Part shown: positions 1 through 7,890 of the stretch, one piece after another | Layout: each line of letters starts with the position of its first letter | Numbering within the stretch: the first letter of the stretch is position 1 | Assembly: GCF_007994985.1 (NCBI RefSeq) | Contig: NZ_VOQF01000015.1 | Coordinates: forward strand, 1-64,000 | Reading direction: 5' to 3' | Length of the DNA stretch: 64,000 nt | From: Metabacillus litoralis | GTDB taxonomy: Bacteria; Bacillota; Bacilli; Bacillales; Bacillaceae | Program-made: the position numbers and the translations under genes | Notes under the pieces: generated by a model | Told to the model about the DNA's origin: nothing | What the model saw: the letters and a program-made list of their open reading frames with translations, nothing else | The model's database searches: none

Positions 1-1
1 A

Positions 2-1876
2 AAATCAGAATATACACTATCAGAGGATGATGAGCATTATGTTGTGGCACTATTTCAACAACTACTTGAGGCAACTCGTCAAGGAAATGAAATTCTCCCG
101 ATCCATTTTAATGCCGAACAATACAAATCTAGTGATGTATACCTATTAAAAGAACAAGCAGAAAATCAAGCAAACGATTATCTAAACTTTAAAGAAGAAC
201 AAGAAAAAGCCAGAGAACAAATGAAACGCCTTGAAGAGCAAAAACAACGTCCATGGTATGAAAAAACATGGGATGGTGTAAAGAACTTCACAGGTGAGTT
301 AACTGGATATTACGATTATATTCGTGCCTCTGAAGGTGTTGATCCCGTCACTGGTGCTGAACTTACAACATCTCAACGTGTGACAGCTGGAGCAATGGCA
401 GCAGCAGGTTTTATCCCTGTTGTAGGATGGGCAGGAAGAATCGTCAAAGGTGGAGGCGCCATCTATAAAACCGCCAAAGGAATTCATGCAGCGGATCAGG
501 CTTTGGATGTTTACTTGAACGCGAAAACCTTCTCAAATCTTGAAAAAGCAGAACTAGGAATCTATGGACTTGTGTCGGTTAATGGCTTTAACGAATATAT
601 CTTGGGAAAAGATATGTTTGGAAACGAGCTAACAGATCTTCAGCGTCAACAAAGCTTATATTATAGTATTCTAGGCCCTGCGCTATTGGCTACGCCGTTT
701 ATCCCAAGTTTAGTGAAGAATGGTAAAGTGGTTACAGAAGAGACAATTGGAAAACTGCATCAGCTAACACTGAAAACAAAAACAGGGGCTATTTCTTTTG
801 GTAGAGAATTACAAGGTGGTTTGAATGTCCTTCTTCAAAATCCTAGAAGCAATTTGGCGTTTAGTTCAATTGGGAATTCACCAATAAATGTTATGAATCC
901 TATGAAAATATTGAAGGATATTGACCAGGGAATGTCGAAGTTTAGTTTTGGAGATATAAGGAGCAGTGCGAAATCTGCTGGAAGTACAATTAAGTATACT
1001 CAAGTTGAAAATGTAGCAGTAAAACAAACATTCACAGACGAAGAAATAGAATCCATCAAGAAATTTATGCAAAGCAATCCAGAGTCCAATATTAAAGATT
1101 ACCTTAAAAATACACCGCCTCAATACACATCAAGCTTTGATGATATTCGAAAAGTTCTTGGTGGTCAATCCGAGCTAGCTGGGGATATGCATCAAGCAGG
1201 ACATTTGAACAAAGCTACGCTTGATTTCTTATTAGAAGATGTCATGACGGTTGTAAGTAAAGATTCTAGTTTGTCTGAACGGGCTTTGGCTGGATTTTTT
1301 CTAATTAATAAGCCTGGTAAAGTTGTTGATAGAATATATGATAGTGTTGGAGATGCAGGTAAGGTTGGTAATAAAAAAGTAGCAGTTGGAGAAGATATTA
1401 TTACTCAAAGGGTCTCGAAAGTAGAGCTGGATTTAACACCTAAGAATACTCCATTCAAATCTTTAAGTCGGGACCAAAAGAAAAAAATAAAAGAAAAAAT
1501 TGCAAATCGCACGATAACAAAAGAAGAATATAATAGATATCAATGGGATAAAAGGTTTTCAAAAAGAAGAGCTGCAGGGGTTAATGAATTTTGGAAGCAA
1601 GAAAAGAAAAGGATTTTAGATGCAGAGCCTACAACAAGGAATTGGACTATCGAACAGACACAAGAGATTTTAAAAGGGAAAAAACCTAAACATAATGAGC
1701 AATCTATAATTGGACATCATACTTACAACGCAATGAATTACCCGCATATAAGTAACAGAGGAGAAATTATTTTCCCTGTAACAAGCAAGGAACATTTAAA
1801 AGGATGGCATGGTGGAAGCTATAGTAAGAATGCACCTGGAAAACCTGTTAATCCAAATTTTTTAGAAGAATTTTAA
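2..1876 (+). CDS. LXG-type polymorphic toxin with GHH nuclease tip, 5' partial
   Basis: The frame is open to the first bases of the window, so the GTG at 44 is probably internal and the N-terminal (probably LXG) export domain lies upstream. The visible 624 residues show a helical stretch, a pre-toxin TG-like segment (VGWAGRIVKGGGAIYKTAKG, then GKDMFGNELTDLQRQQSL), a linker, and a C-terminal tip with IIGHHTYNAMNYPHISNRG and HLKGWHGG. This is the GHH signature of the HNH/EndoVII toxin nucleases, which cleave DNA in rival cells. The next gene, 18 bp downstream, is the likely immunity protein. Parts of the constant region recur in the orphan modules at 2610-2700, 3780-4190 and 6588-7125. The family call is confident; the LXG assignment is inferred from the pre-toxin region. 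Confidence 0.85.
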   Translation, partial: KSEYTLSEDDEHYVVALFQQLLEATRQGNEILPIHFNAEQYKSSDVYLLKEQAENQANDYLNFKEEQEKAREQMKRLEEQKQRPWYEKTWDGVKNFTGELTGYYDYIRASEGVDPVTGAELTTSQRVTAGAMAAAGFIPVVGWAGRIVKGGGAIYKTAKGIHAADQALDVYLNAKTFSNLEKAELGIYGLVSVNGFNEYILGKDMFGNELTDLQRQQSLYYSILGPALLATPFIPSLVKNGKVVTEETIGKLHQLTLKTKTGAISFGRELQGGLNVLLQNPRSNLAFSSIGNSPINVMNPMKILKDIDQGMSKFSFGDIRSSAKSAGSTIKYTQVENVAVKQTFTDEEIESIKKFMQSNPESNIKDYLKNTPPQYTSSFDDIRKVLGGQSELAGDMHQAGHLNKATLDFLLEDVMTVVSKDSSLSERALAGFFLINKPGKVVDRIYDSVGDAGKVGNKKVAVGEDIITQRVSKVELDLTPKNTPFKSLSRDQKKKIKEKIANRTITKEEYNRYQWDKRFSKRRAAGVNEFWKQEKKRILDAEPTTRNWTIEQTQEILKGKKPKHNEQSIIGHHTYNAMNYPHISNRGEIIFPVTSKEHLKGWHGGSYSKNAPGKPVNPNFLEEF

Positions 1877-1894
1877 CGGATAGGAGTATTATTA

Positions 1895-2251
1895 ATGAGT
1901 AAAATCGCAATTAAAATAAGTACAAATGCTCCATTTAGTAAAAGTTTATTACCCTTAAGAAACCATACTGGTTTAGGAATTTCAGTTATAAAAAATAAAA
2001 TTGAAAATAAAGATTTTTTTGCTGAAACAGATGCCAATGATATTGATGATATGGAAAATTTAAAAGGATTAGTTGATAAATTGTTTAAGTTAGGTGCAGC
2101 AGTAAAAATATTTGACAGTGATGAATATGGGGAAGGGATATTCGATTATCAAGAAATTTCTTACGAAGAATTTAGTAATAATATTGACAGATTAAAAGAA
2201 ATTGCAGAGGAATTACAGGATTACGATGATGCTTTATCTGAGGAACGTTAA
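1895..2251 (+). CDS. Probable immunity protein of the GHH toxin
   Basis: This 118-residue acidic protein has no signal peptide or membrane segment. It starts with ATG after a GGATAGGAG-type ribosome binding site. I do not recognise the fold. Its role is inferred from position: it follows the toxin stop by 18 bp in the same direction, and polymorphic toxins are encoded next to a small cytosolic protein that binds and blocks the toxin tip. It ends in an acidic tail (EELQDYDDALSEER), common in immunity proteins that mask basic nucleases. Confidence 0.6.
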   Translation: MSKIAIKISTNAPFSKSLLPLRNHTGLGISVIKNKIENKDFFAETDANDIDDMENLKGLVDKLFKLGAAVKIFDSDEYGEGIFDYQEISYEEFSNNIDRLKEIAEELQDYDDALSEER

Positions 2252-2404
2252 TTTACAAATATCAATCGCTTCGAGTTTCTTTGTGAAAAAAGGTTATTTA
2301 GAGTAGTCATTATAAATTTAAACAAATAAAATTTAAATAAAATATGACCTTAGAGTAGCTAACTTTTTGAGATTACACAATATCGCTGAATTTTAAGTAA
2401 AAAA

Positions 2405-2700
2405 CTATTTATTTAGCCCTTTACGTTTTAAAATTGAATTATTAGTAAAACTTTATATTTCAAATCATAAAGCACTTGATTACCATAAAGGTATCAGGTG
2501 TTTTTTGTTATCTATAAAATATTAATTCTTAGGATAACATAAATGTACTTTAAAGAAATACATAACTAAGTAGTAATATCTTAAGTTATTAATCTTACGA
2601 TTGAGTTGCAGAGTTTTTTATTCAAGACGGTGCATGGGCGGTAGAATCCTCTAAGGTGGTGGCGTCATCTATAAAACAGCAAAAGTAATGCATGCTGCGG
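2405..2700 (+). repeat. Toxin-cassette repeat, copy 1
   Basis: About 300 bp that recur in the same orientation at 6359-6660. The unit contains an AT-rich stretch (CCCTTTA.GTTTTAAAATTGAATTATT), an immunity-gene terminator (AAGCACTTGATT), the motif ACATAACTAAGTAGTAATATC, and then a piece of the toxin constant region (GTGCATGGGCGGTAGAATC). In this copy the constant-region piece is only ~80 bp and out of frame before it joins the AHH-like tip. It looks like a scar of cassette duplication by recombination. Confidence 0.8.
2470..2506 (+). terminator. Rho-independent terminator after GHH toxin/immunity pair
   Basis: Hairpin AAGCACTTGATTACC / GGTATCAGGTGTTT with a 5-nt loop and a T run. It is part of the duplicated repeat, so the same hairpin recurs near 6424-6460. 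Confidence 0.6.
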
Positions 2701-2800
2701 AGGTACGGGTAATAAGATAGATTCTGGTACAATAAAAAAATATATTAGAGATATAGAAGGTCGAACCGGCAGAGAGTTACCTAAAAACCAAATAGAGAAG

Positions 2801-3148
2801 TTGAAGGAAGCCTTAAGAAATAAAGAATATAAAAAAATGTCACCAATAGAAACAGCTAAGCATAGGGCAGAATTTGATAAAGTAAAAAATAAAGTAATTA
2901 AAGAGTGGGAAGAAAATACTGGGCAAAAGTGGCCTGTTTATAATGATAATATTATTTCAGAAAGAACAGGTAAAATAATTAGGAAAAAAGGCGATAAGTA
3001 TGATGCTCATCATATAATTGAAAATACTTTTGGCGGAGAACATGAATGGTGGAATATGCACCCTGCAAAATTCCCAAATGAGCATCAAGCTGGTATTCAT
3101 GGAGCAGGTTCACCAGCAAATACACTATTTAAAGGAGGTAAAAAATAA
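2801..3148 (+). CDS. Orphan AHH-like HNH/EndoVII nuclease toxin tip
   Basis: The product is a small basic nuclease tip with YDAHHIIENTFGGEHEWWNMHP and EHQAGIHGAG, a histidine arrangement of the HNH/EndoVII toxin superfamily (AHH-like). No proper start is visible: the frame is open from 2690 (GGTGNKIDSGTIKKYIRDIEGRTG...), and the TTG at 2801 has no convincing ribosome binding site. It joins directly to a frame-broken 80-bp remnant of the parental constant region. It is best read as a silent toxin module kept beside the full toxin; expression alone is doubtful. Its immunity gene overlaps the stop codon. Confidence 0.65.
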   Translation: MKEALRNKEYKKMSPIETAKHRAEFDKVKNKVIKEWEENTGQKWPVYNDNIISERTGKIIRKKGDKYDAHHIIENTFGGEHEWWNMHPAKFPNEHQAGIHGAGSPANTLFKGGKK

Positions 3149-3588
3149 TGAGCTATGAATTTATTAAGGCAACCCAAGAAAATAGTTTTTATCCAGTGAC
3201 TGAAAACGAAATAAAAGAGGTAGAGAGGGAACTCGATTTAAAATTTCCTAAGGAGTTAGTTAATTTTTACATAGAGGTTGGCTACGGATTTATTAAAGGT
3301 TCAGAGTTTAATATTAATCGTATTATGGACCCATATTCAGTAAGAGATTTTCGATTAAGAGTTAATGATTTTGAGTTTTATCCCGACATAGAAATCTATG
3401 ATGAATTTGAGAATAACAAACTAATATTTTTTGAAGGCAGTGAATCAGCTTTAATGTCAATAGAATTTAACGAAAATAATAGAAGTGCAGTTTATTATTA
3501 TGATATTCAAATTGCGACTTCTCTTGAAGAATTTTTAAGAAAGATAGAAGCAAATGATAAATATTACTTGGATTTACTAGCTGATTAA
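3148..3588 (+). CDS. SMI1/KNR4 (SUKH)-family immunity protein
   Basis: 146 residues with the SUKH pattern: ENEIKEVERELDLKFPKELVNFYIEVGYGF near the N-terminus and LIFFEGSESALMSIEF plus a C-terminal SLEEFLRKI helix. SUKH proteins are widespread immunity proteins against nuclease toxins. The ATG overlaps the stop of the preceding nuclease tip (TAATGA) and has an AAAGGAGGT site, so it can be translated well even if the tip is silent. It presumably neutralises the AHH-like tip. Confidence 0.8.
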   Translation: MSYEFIKATQENSFYPVTENEIKEVERELDLKFPKELVNFYIEVGYGFIKGSEFNINRIMDPYSVRDFRLRVNDFEFYPDIEIYDEFENNKLIFFEGSESALMSIEFNENNRSAVYYYDIQIATSLEEFLRKIEANDKYYLDLLAD

Positions 3589-3606
3589 AAAACGAAAATA
3601 AAACAT

Positions 3607-3642
3607 ACCTTGAATGGTTTTTCGCCTTTCAAGGTTTTTTTC
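3607..3642 (+). terminator. Terminator after SUKH immunity gene
   Basis: Stem ACCTTGAA / TTCAAGGT with a 13-nt loop, followed by a T-rich tract. Confidence 0.75.
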
Positions 3643-3656
3643 TTTAATTTATTTGA

Positions 3657-4676
3657 GTGAGACAAAATGAAAATAATTTGTTTGTGAATCGAGAGCTCAT
3701 GACGGGAAGAAGCAAGGGGACGGATCACTTGCTTCTTTTGTTTCTCAAAGCTAAGGAAGCAAAAGAAACGTCCCTATGGTTTTCTCTTGGAGATATGAGG
3801 GGTAGTACGAAAACTGCTGAAAGCACAAATAAGTATACTCAAGTTGAAAATGTGGCAATAAAACAAACATTCACAGACGAAGAAATAGAATCCATCAAGA
3901 AATATATGCAAAGCAATCCAGAGTCCATTATTAAAGATTACCTTAAAAATACACCTCCTGAATACACATCAAGTTTTGATGATATTCGAAGAGTTCTTGG
4001 TGGTCAATCCGAATTAGCTGGGGATATGCATCAAGCAGGACATTTCAACAAAGCTACGCTTGATTTCTTGTTAGAAGATGTCATGACGGTTGTAAGTAAA
4101 GATTCGAGTTTGTCTGAACGGGCTTTGGCGGGTTTCTTTTTGATTAATAAACCTGGTAAAATAGTTGATAGAGTCTATGATGGTGTTGGAACTAAGGGTA
4201 ATGGTGAAATTGATAACTACTTCATAGGAACGTTAAAAGGAGAGAAAGTTCATTTACCAGGTGTAAAGGTAGAAGAAATTATTTACACAAAGAGACTACC
4301 AGAAGAAACAGCTAAACTTAGGAAAGAATTTAATAGTTCTATTAGGAAGAATTTCCTTAAAGAATTTGCTAACAACTCTGTAAGAGCTAAATATCTTAGT
4401 GAAGCTGGTTTGGGAGTAGATGATATTGCTAGAATGAAAGATGGCCTTAATCCTAAAGGATGGCAAGTGCATCATAATTTACCTTTAGATGATGGTGGTA
4501 CAAATGAATTCACTAACTTAGTATTGATAAAGAATGACCCTTATCATAAAGCGGTTACCAATGAACAAAACTCACTAACAAGAGGATTATCCCCAAAACA
4601 AAGTAAAACGATAAATTGGCCAATGTTTGAGGATAATGTTTACCCAACAAAACCGTTTAAAAGAAGGGATGAATAG
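3657..4676 (+). CDS. Orphan toxin module: constant-region fragment plus HNH nuclease tip
   Basis: 339 residues from a GTG start. Residues ~1-40 come from unrelated junction DNA. Residues ~41-180 (from FSLGDMRGS to GKIVDRVYDGVG) are nearly identical to residues encoded at 942-1350 of the first toxin. The C-terminal ~150 residues are a new tip ending in GWQVHHNLPLDDGGTNEFTNLVLI...HKAVTNEQ, a His-His/Asn/His HNH nuclease. It lacks the N-terminal export domain, so it is unlikely to be delivered itself; homologous recombination in the shared segment would place this tip on the full toxin. The cognate immunity gene begins 3 nt after the stop. Confidence 0.75.
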   Translation: MRQNENNLFVNRELMTGRSKGTDHLLLLFLKAKEAKETSLWFSLGDMRGSTKTAESTNKYTQVENVAIKQTFTDEEIESIKKYMQSNPESIIKDYLKNTPPEYTSSFDDIRRVLGGQSELAGDMHQAGHFNKATLDFLLEDVMTVVSKDSSLSERALAGFFLINKPGKIVDRVYDGVGTKGNGEIDNYFIGTLKGEKVHLPGVKVEEIIYTKRLPEETAKLRKEFNSSIRKNFLKEFANNSVRAKYLSEAGLGVDDIARMKDGLNPKGWQVHHNLPLDDGGTNEFTNLVLIKNDPYHKAVTNEQNSLTRGLSPKQSKTINWPMFEDNVYPTKPFKRRDE

Positions 4677-4678
4677 AT

Positions 4679-5140
4679 ATGCCGAAGTGGAAAGACCTGT
4701 TAATAGAAATAAAGAAGATTGAAGAAAAATACGGAAGTTCACTTAGAAAACCTACAACAGCTACAGAAATTATAAAAATGAATCATAATATTGAGCAGAA
4801 ATTTGGAAACATTCTATTACCCGAGGCCTACATTGAATTTTTGAGAAACGTAAATGGGTTAGATTTTAATGGATTAGTAATCTACGGTGTAGATAAAGTT
4901 TTACTTGATAACGAAGTTGATGAAGACATACATGGTTTTATTGAGACAAACGAGCTCTGGTATGAAAATGAATGGCAAAAGAAGTATATATTTTTTGGAG
5001 ATTCTGATACTGCATGGTATTGTTATGACCAACAAGAAAGTGTATATGTAGAACTTGATAAACCTTCTGGAACTTTAATTCAATCATTTGAAAACTTTGA
5101 TTTTATGCTAAGTGATGCATTTGAAACAATTCTTTTGTAA
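4679..5140 (+). CDS. SMI1/KNR4 (SUKH)-family immunity protein
   Basis: 153 residues. The pattern NHNIEQKFGNILLPEAYIEFLRNVNGLDFNGLVIYGVD, then WQKKYIFFGDSDTAWYCYD, is typical of SUKH immunity proteins. It is coupled to the preceding HNH tip (3-nt gap) and is its likely inhibitor. Cytosolic, no signal peptide. Confidence 0.8.
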   Translation: MPKWKDLLIEIKKIEEKYGSSLRKPTTATEIIKMNHNIEQKFGNILLPEAYIEFLRNVNGLDFNGLVIYGVDKVLLDNEVDEDIHGFIETNELWYENEWQKKYIFFGDSDTAWYCYDQQESVYVELDKPSGTLIQSFENFDFMLSDAFETILL

Positions 5141-5264
5141 TCCTTATAATGAATGTTGTTAAAAATTTAATGATTGAGCTATTTGACTCAACACCGATAC
5201 GAGCTTTACCTCATGAAATTTAAATTCAAAAAAAACAAGAAACAAAATTTAGTATACTTCACTA

Positions 5265-5453
5265 TTTGAAGATCAAGTCTATACTGCATTAACAAGACTA
5301 GGATATACGGTTGATACCCAGATTGAAATGTCGAGATACTGAATAGATTTATCAGTTGTTCATACTAATCAGTCAGAGAAATAGAAAAATGGTATTGAAA
5401 GTTCTATGTACTATAATTCACCATCTGGAAAAGGACGCTATGTTTATAGGTAA
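5265..5453 (+). pseudogene. Relic of an MTES_1575-type restriction-endonuclease-like domain
   Basis: One frame reads FEDQVYTALTRLGYTVDTQI, then SRY-stop-IDLSVVHTNQSEK-stop and MYYNSPSGKGRYVYR-stop. This follows the REase-fold domain at the end of large DUF4011/DUF3320 helicases (canonical ...GYRIDLAVVHP...). Two in-frame stops and no start show it is dead. It is a leftover of a defence-type helicase-nuclease inside the toxin island. Confidence 0.6.
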
Positions 5454-5689
5454 AGTTTTTTCGAACTAAGGTTTGGATAATCATGAGAATATAGACCAAC
5501 TTGTAAAAAAAGTTAGTGAAAGAAGATATTATTAAAAAGCAGGATGTAACAAATTAATAAGTGAACTGTTCGATACATACTTCATAATGTTAAGCTAACA
5601 CATTAGAGGAGGTTTGTAATTTAAGCTTATTCAAAGATTTTAAGAAAGTAAGTGAAGTAGAGGAGTACACAATTAATAAATATAAAGAT

Positions 5690-6175
5690 ATGCTCCCAGA
5701 AGCTTTGATTGATACATGGAAAACATATGGGTATGGTACATTTATGAATGGGTATTTCAAAATAATTAACCCGGATGAATATAGCTCTTTAGTAAATGAG
5801 TCTTATTTAAGAAGCAAAGGAACAATACCTATTTTCAGTACATCTATGGGTGACGTTATACTTTTTGAAAAGGATGAAAACCAAGAATCCTATCTAGTAA
5901 TGATTAACTACCGAAAAGGTAAAACAAAAGTTGTAGCTTCAAAATATTCCTTGTTTCTTAGATTTTTAGAGGAAGAGGCGTTTAGACAGAAGGCATTAGA
6001 CTGGCTTCCTTATCCAGAAGCAATAGAAAAATATAAAGAACCAGAGTTTGATGACTGCTTTGGCTATACACCATTACTAGGTTTAGGTGGAGCAGAAAAA
6101 GTTGAGAACCTAAAGAAAGTTAAATTGAAGGAACATATTCTTATTATTACTGAATTTATGGGACCAGTTCAGTAA
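5690..6175 (+). CDS. GAD-like/DUF1851-type immunity protein with probable start-codon loss
   Basis: 161 residues from the first available ATG: DTWKTYGYGTFMNGYFKIINPDEYSSLV and a C-terminal FGYTPLLGLGGAEKVENL segment, the pattern of GAD-like/DUF1851 proteins used as immunity factors. Homology-like reading continues upstream in frame as SLFKDFKKVSEVEEYTINKYKD to 5624. An AGAGGAGGT site sits at 5605-5613, but the codon where the start should be (5621-5623) is TTA. The native start therefore seems mutated; the ATG at 5690 has no ribosome binding site. No intact toxin lies directly upstream. Confidence 0.6.
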   Translation: MLPEALIDTWKTYGYGTFMNGYFKIINPDEYSSLVNESYLRSKGTIPIFSTSMGDVILFEKDENQESYLVMINYRKGKTKVVASKYSLFLRFLEEEAFRQKALDWLPYPEAIEKYKEPEFDDCFGYTPLLGLGGAEKVENLKKVKLKEHILIITEFMGPVQ

Positions 6176-6238
6176 TATTCAAGACTACGTTAAAGAATTA
6201 ATTAATTATAAGTACATGTAGGCCTTATTATGAACTGT

Positions 6239-6282
6239 ATCCCGAATAATGGACACTTATAAAAAAGTCCATTATTCGGGAT
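6239..6282 (+). terminator. Perfect 16-bp inverted repeat, terminator-like
   Basis: ATCCCGAATAATGGAC and its exact complement GTCCATTATTCGGGAT flank a 12-nt A/T loop, followed by TTTTTGTGTTTT. It may terminate the DUF1851 gene. Close by, at 6347, AGTGAACGGGGAATTAGAT precedes ATGAGTAAAAAACG, reminiscent of a transposase start, so it could also be the edge of a lost insertion sequence. Confidence 0.5.
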
Positions 6283-6358
6283 TTTTGTGTTTTATCATAA
6301 AAAAACCGTTATAATCAAAACAAATAGAGTGAACGGGGAATTAGATATGAGTAAAAAA

Positions 6359-6660
6359 CGATTTATACAGCCCTTTAGGTTTTAAAATTGAATTATTAGT
6401 AAAATTTTATATTTCAAATTATAAAGCACTTGATTGCCATCAAGGTATCAGATGTTTTTTGTTATCTAAAAATATGAATTCTTATGATAACATAAATGAA
6501 CTTTACAGAAATACATAACTAAGTAGTAATATCTTAAGTTATTAATTTTATGATTGAGTAGCAGGTTTTTTTTTCAAGACGGTGCATGGGCGGTAGAATC
6601 GTCAAAGGTGGAGGCGCCATCTATAAAACCGCCAAAGGAATGCATGCAGCGGATCAGGCA
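6359..6660 (+). repeat. Toxin-cassette repeat, copy 2
   Basis: Second copy of the unit at 2405-2700, in the same order: AT-rich block, immunity-type terminator, ACATAACTAAGTAGTAATATC, then the toxin constant region. Here the constant region stays in frame and continues for ~500 bp. Confidence 0.8.
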
Positions 6661-7345
6661 CTGGTTGTTTACTTAAATGCGAAGACATTCTCAAATCTTG
6701 AAAAAGCAGAACTAGGAATCTATGGTCTTGTTTCGGTTAATGGCTTTAACGAATATATCTTGGGAAAAGACATGTTCGGAAACGAATTAACAGATCTTCA
6801 GCGCCAACAAAGCTTATATTATAGTATTCTAGGTCCTGCACTAATGGGCACACCCTTTATCCCAAGTTTAGTAAAAAACGGAAAAGTTGTATTGGAAGAA
6901 ACCATTAGCAAGTTGCATCAGTTAACACAGAAAACAAAAACTGGGGCTGTTTCTTTTGGTAGTGAATTACAGGGTGGAGTGAATGTTCTTCTTCAAGATC
7001 CTAGAACAAATTTGGCGGTTAGTTCAATTGTAAATTCACCAATAAATTTAATGAATCCTATAAGAATATTGAAGGATATTGATCAAGGGCTATCGAAGTT
7101 TTCTTTTGGAGATATGAGCGGAAGTACAAAAACTATCAAAACTGTTAATGTATTAGATGGTGTTGGGAAACATGTAGATGATGGGCGAATCCCTGAAAAT
7201 ATAAAGAAATGGGATTATTATACACCTAGTGAAGAATTATATAAGGAATATGAGAAGGTATATAAGAATTCAAAGTATTATGACCAAAAAACGGGAGAAA
7301 TTAATTGACCACCTAACGATGATATAGAGTTCAAGGTAGAATGAC
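6586..7345 (+). pseudogene. Orphan toxin module with a TNT-like NADase tip, broken
   Basis: From ATG 6586 the frame reads the parental pre-toxin TG region (GGRIVKGGGAIYKTAKGMHA through KFSFGDMSGST, ~180 residues, nearly identical to 430-960). It then switches to a new tip: DGRIPENIKKWDYYTPSEELYKEYEKVY...YYDQKTGEIN. The frame stops at 7306-7308 with TGA, followed by PPNDD in the same frame. TNT (NAD-glycohydrolase) domains usually read GEINWPPNDG here, so TGG-to-TGA is the likely lesion. After ~7345 no TNT sequence can be followed. No immunity gene follows. Confidence 0.65.
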
Positions 7346-7668
7346 ATATAGTAATAAAATACATGAAAAAAATCGTGAATTACAGAAAAATATGATTTAA
7401 TGAACAATAGAAAAACAAGCTGTTAATAAAGAATACCATATTCATGCCATTGGAAATTGTTAGCCAAGACCTTACAAAGATGAAAGTAGGTGCAATTGTA
7501 AATCGTTCTTTAATTTGTAAATAATGAACTGTGTAGGATGTATACTCGGAAGTGGTATAAACATACGATCCTAAGGTAATTGAGGAAGAGTTTAGATTTG
7601 ATCCGTGTCTTGTAAGTAAGAATCGTATAATCCGAGAACCTAGTTCCATACAATCATAATCCCAAGAT
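7309..7668. other. Decayed tail of the toxin island
   Basis: About 360 bp with many stops in all frames. Short readable pieces (for example MPLEIVSQDLTKMKVGAIVNRSLIC at 7446-7520) suggest degraded toxin or immunity sequence, but I could not assign them. Confidence 0.4.
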
Positions 7669-7703
7669 GGCAGCCAATTATATTTGGCTGCTATTTTTTT
7701 CTA
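7669..7703 (+). terminator. Terminator closing the toxin island
   Basis: GCAGCCAA / TTGGCTGC stem with a short loop and an eight-base T run directly before the frl promoter region. Confidence 0.8.
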
Positions 7704-7756
7704 AATGGATAGGAATAGGTTTTTTAATTAATTGTTAGAAAATTTAAAATAGACTG

Positions 7757-7822
7757 TTGACCAATAACATCATATGATGTACTATAACCTTATAGATGAT
7801 GTTATATGACATCATATGATCT
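7757..7822 (+). promoter_or_regulatory. frl promoter with palindromic FrlR-type operators
   Basis: TTGACC (7757-7762), a 17-bp spacer and TACTAT (7780-7785) form a sigma-A promoter. The perfect palindrome ACATCATATGATGT (7767-7780) fills the spacer, and near copies follow at 7796-7815 and 7809-7822. The likely binder is the GntR regulator encoded at the end of the operon. A possible 11-codon leader ORF (GTG 7833-7868) has its own GGGAGG site. Confidence 0.7.
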
Positions 7823-7890
7823 TAGGGAGGTAGTGTTGACTGAAAAAATCATTACCAAACTAAGTTAAACTTGAAGGGAGAGTTAAATTT

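Noticed and set aside
7380-7649. An 89-codon minus-strand reading frame in the tail of the toxin island
   Set aside because: No ribosome binding site, no family resemblance, and it runs against decayed plus-strand toxin remnants.
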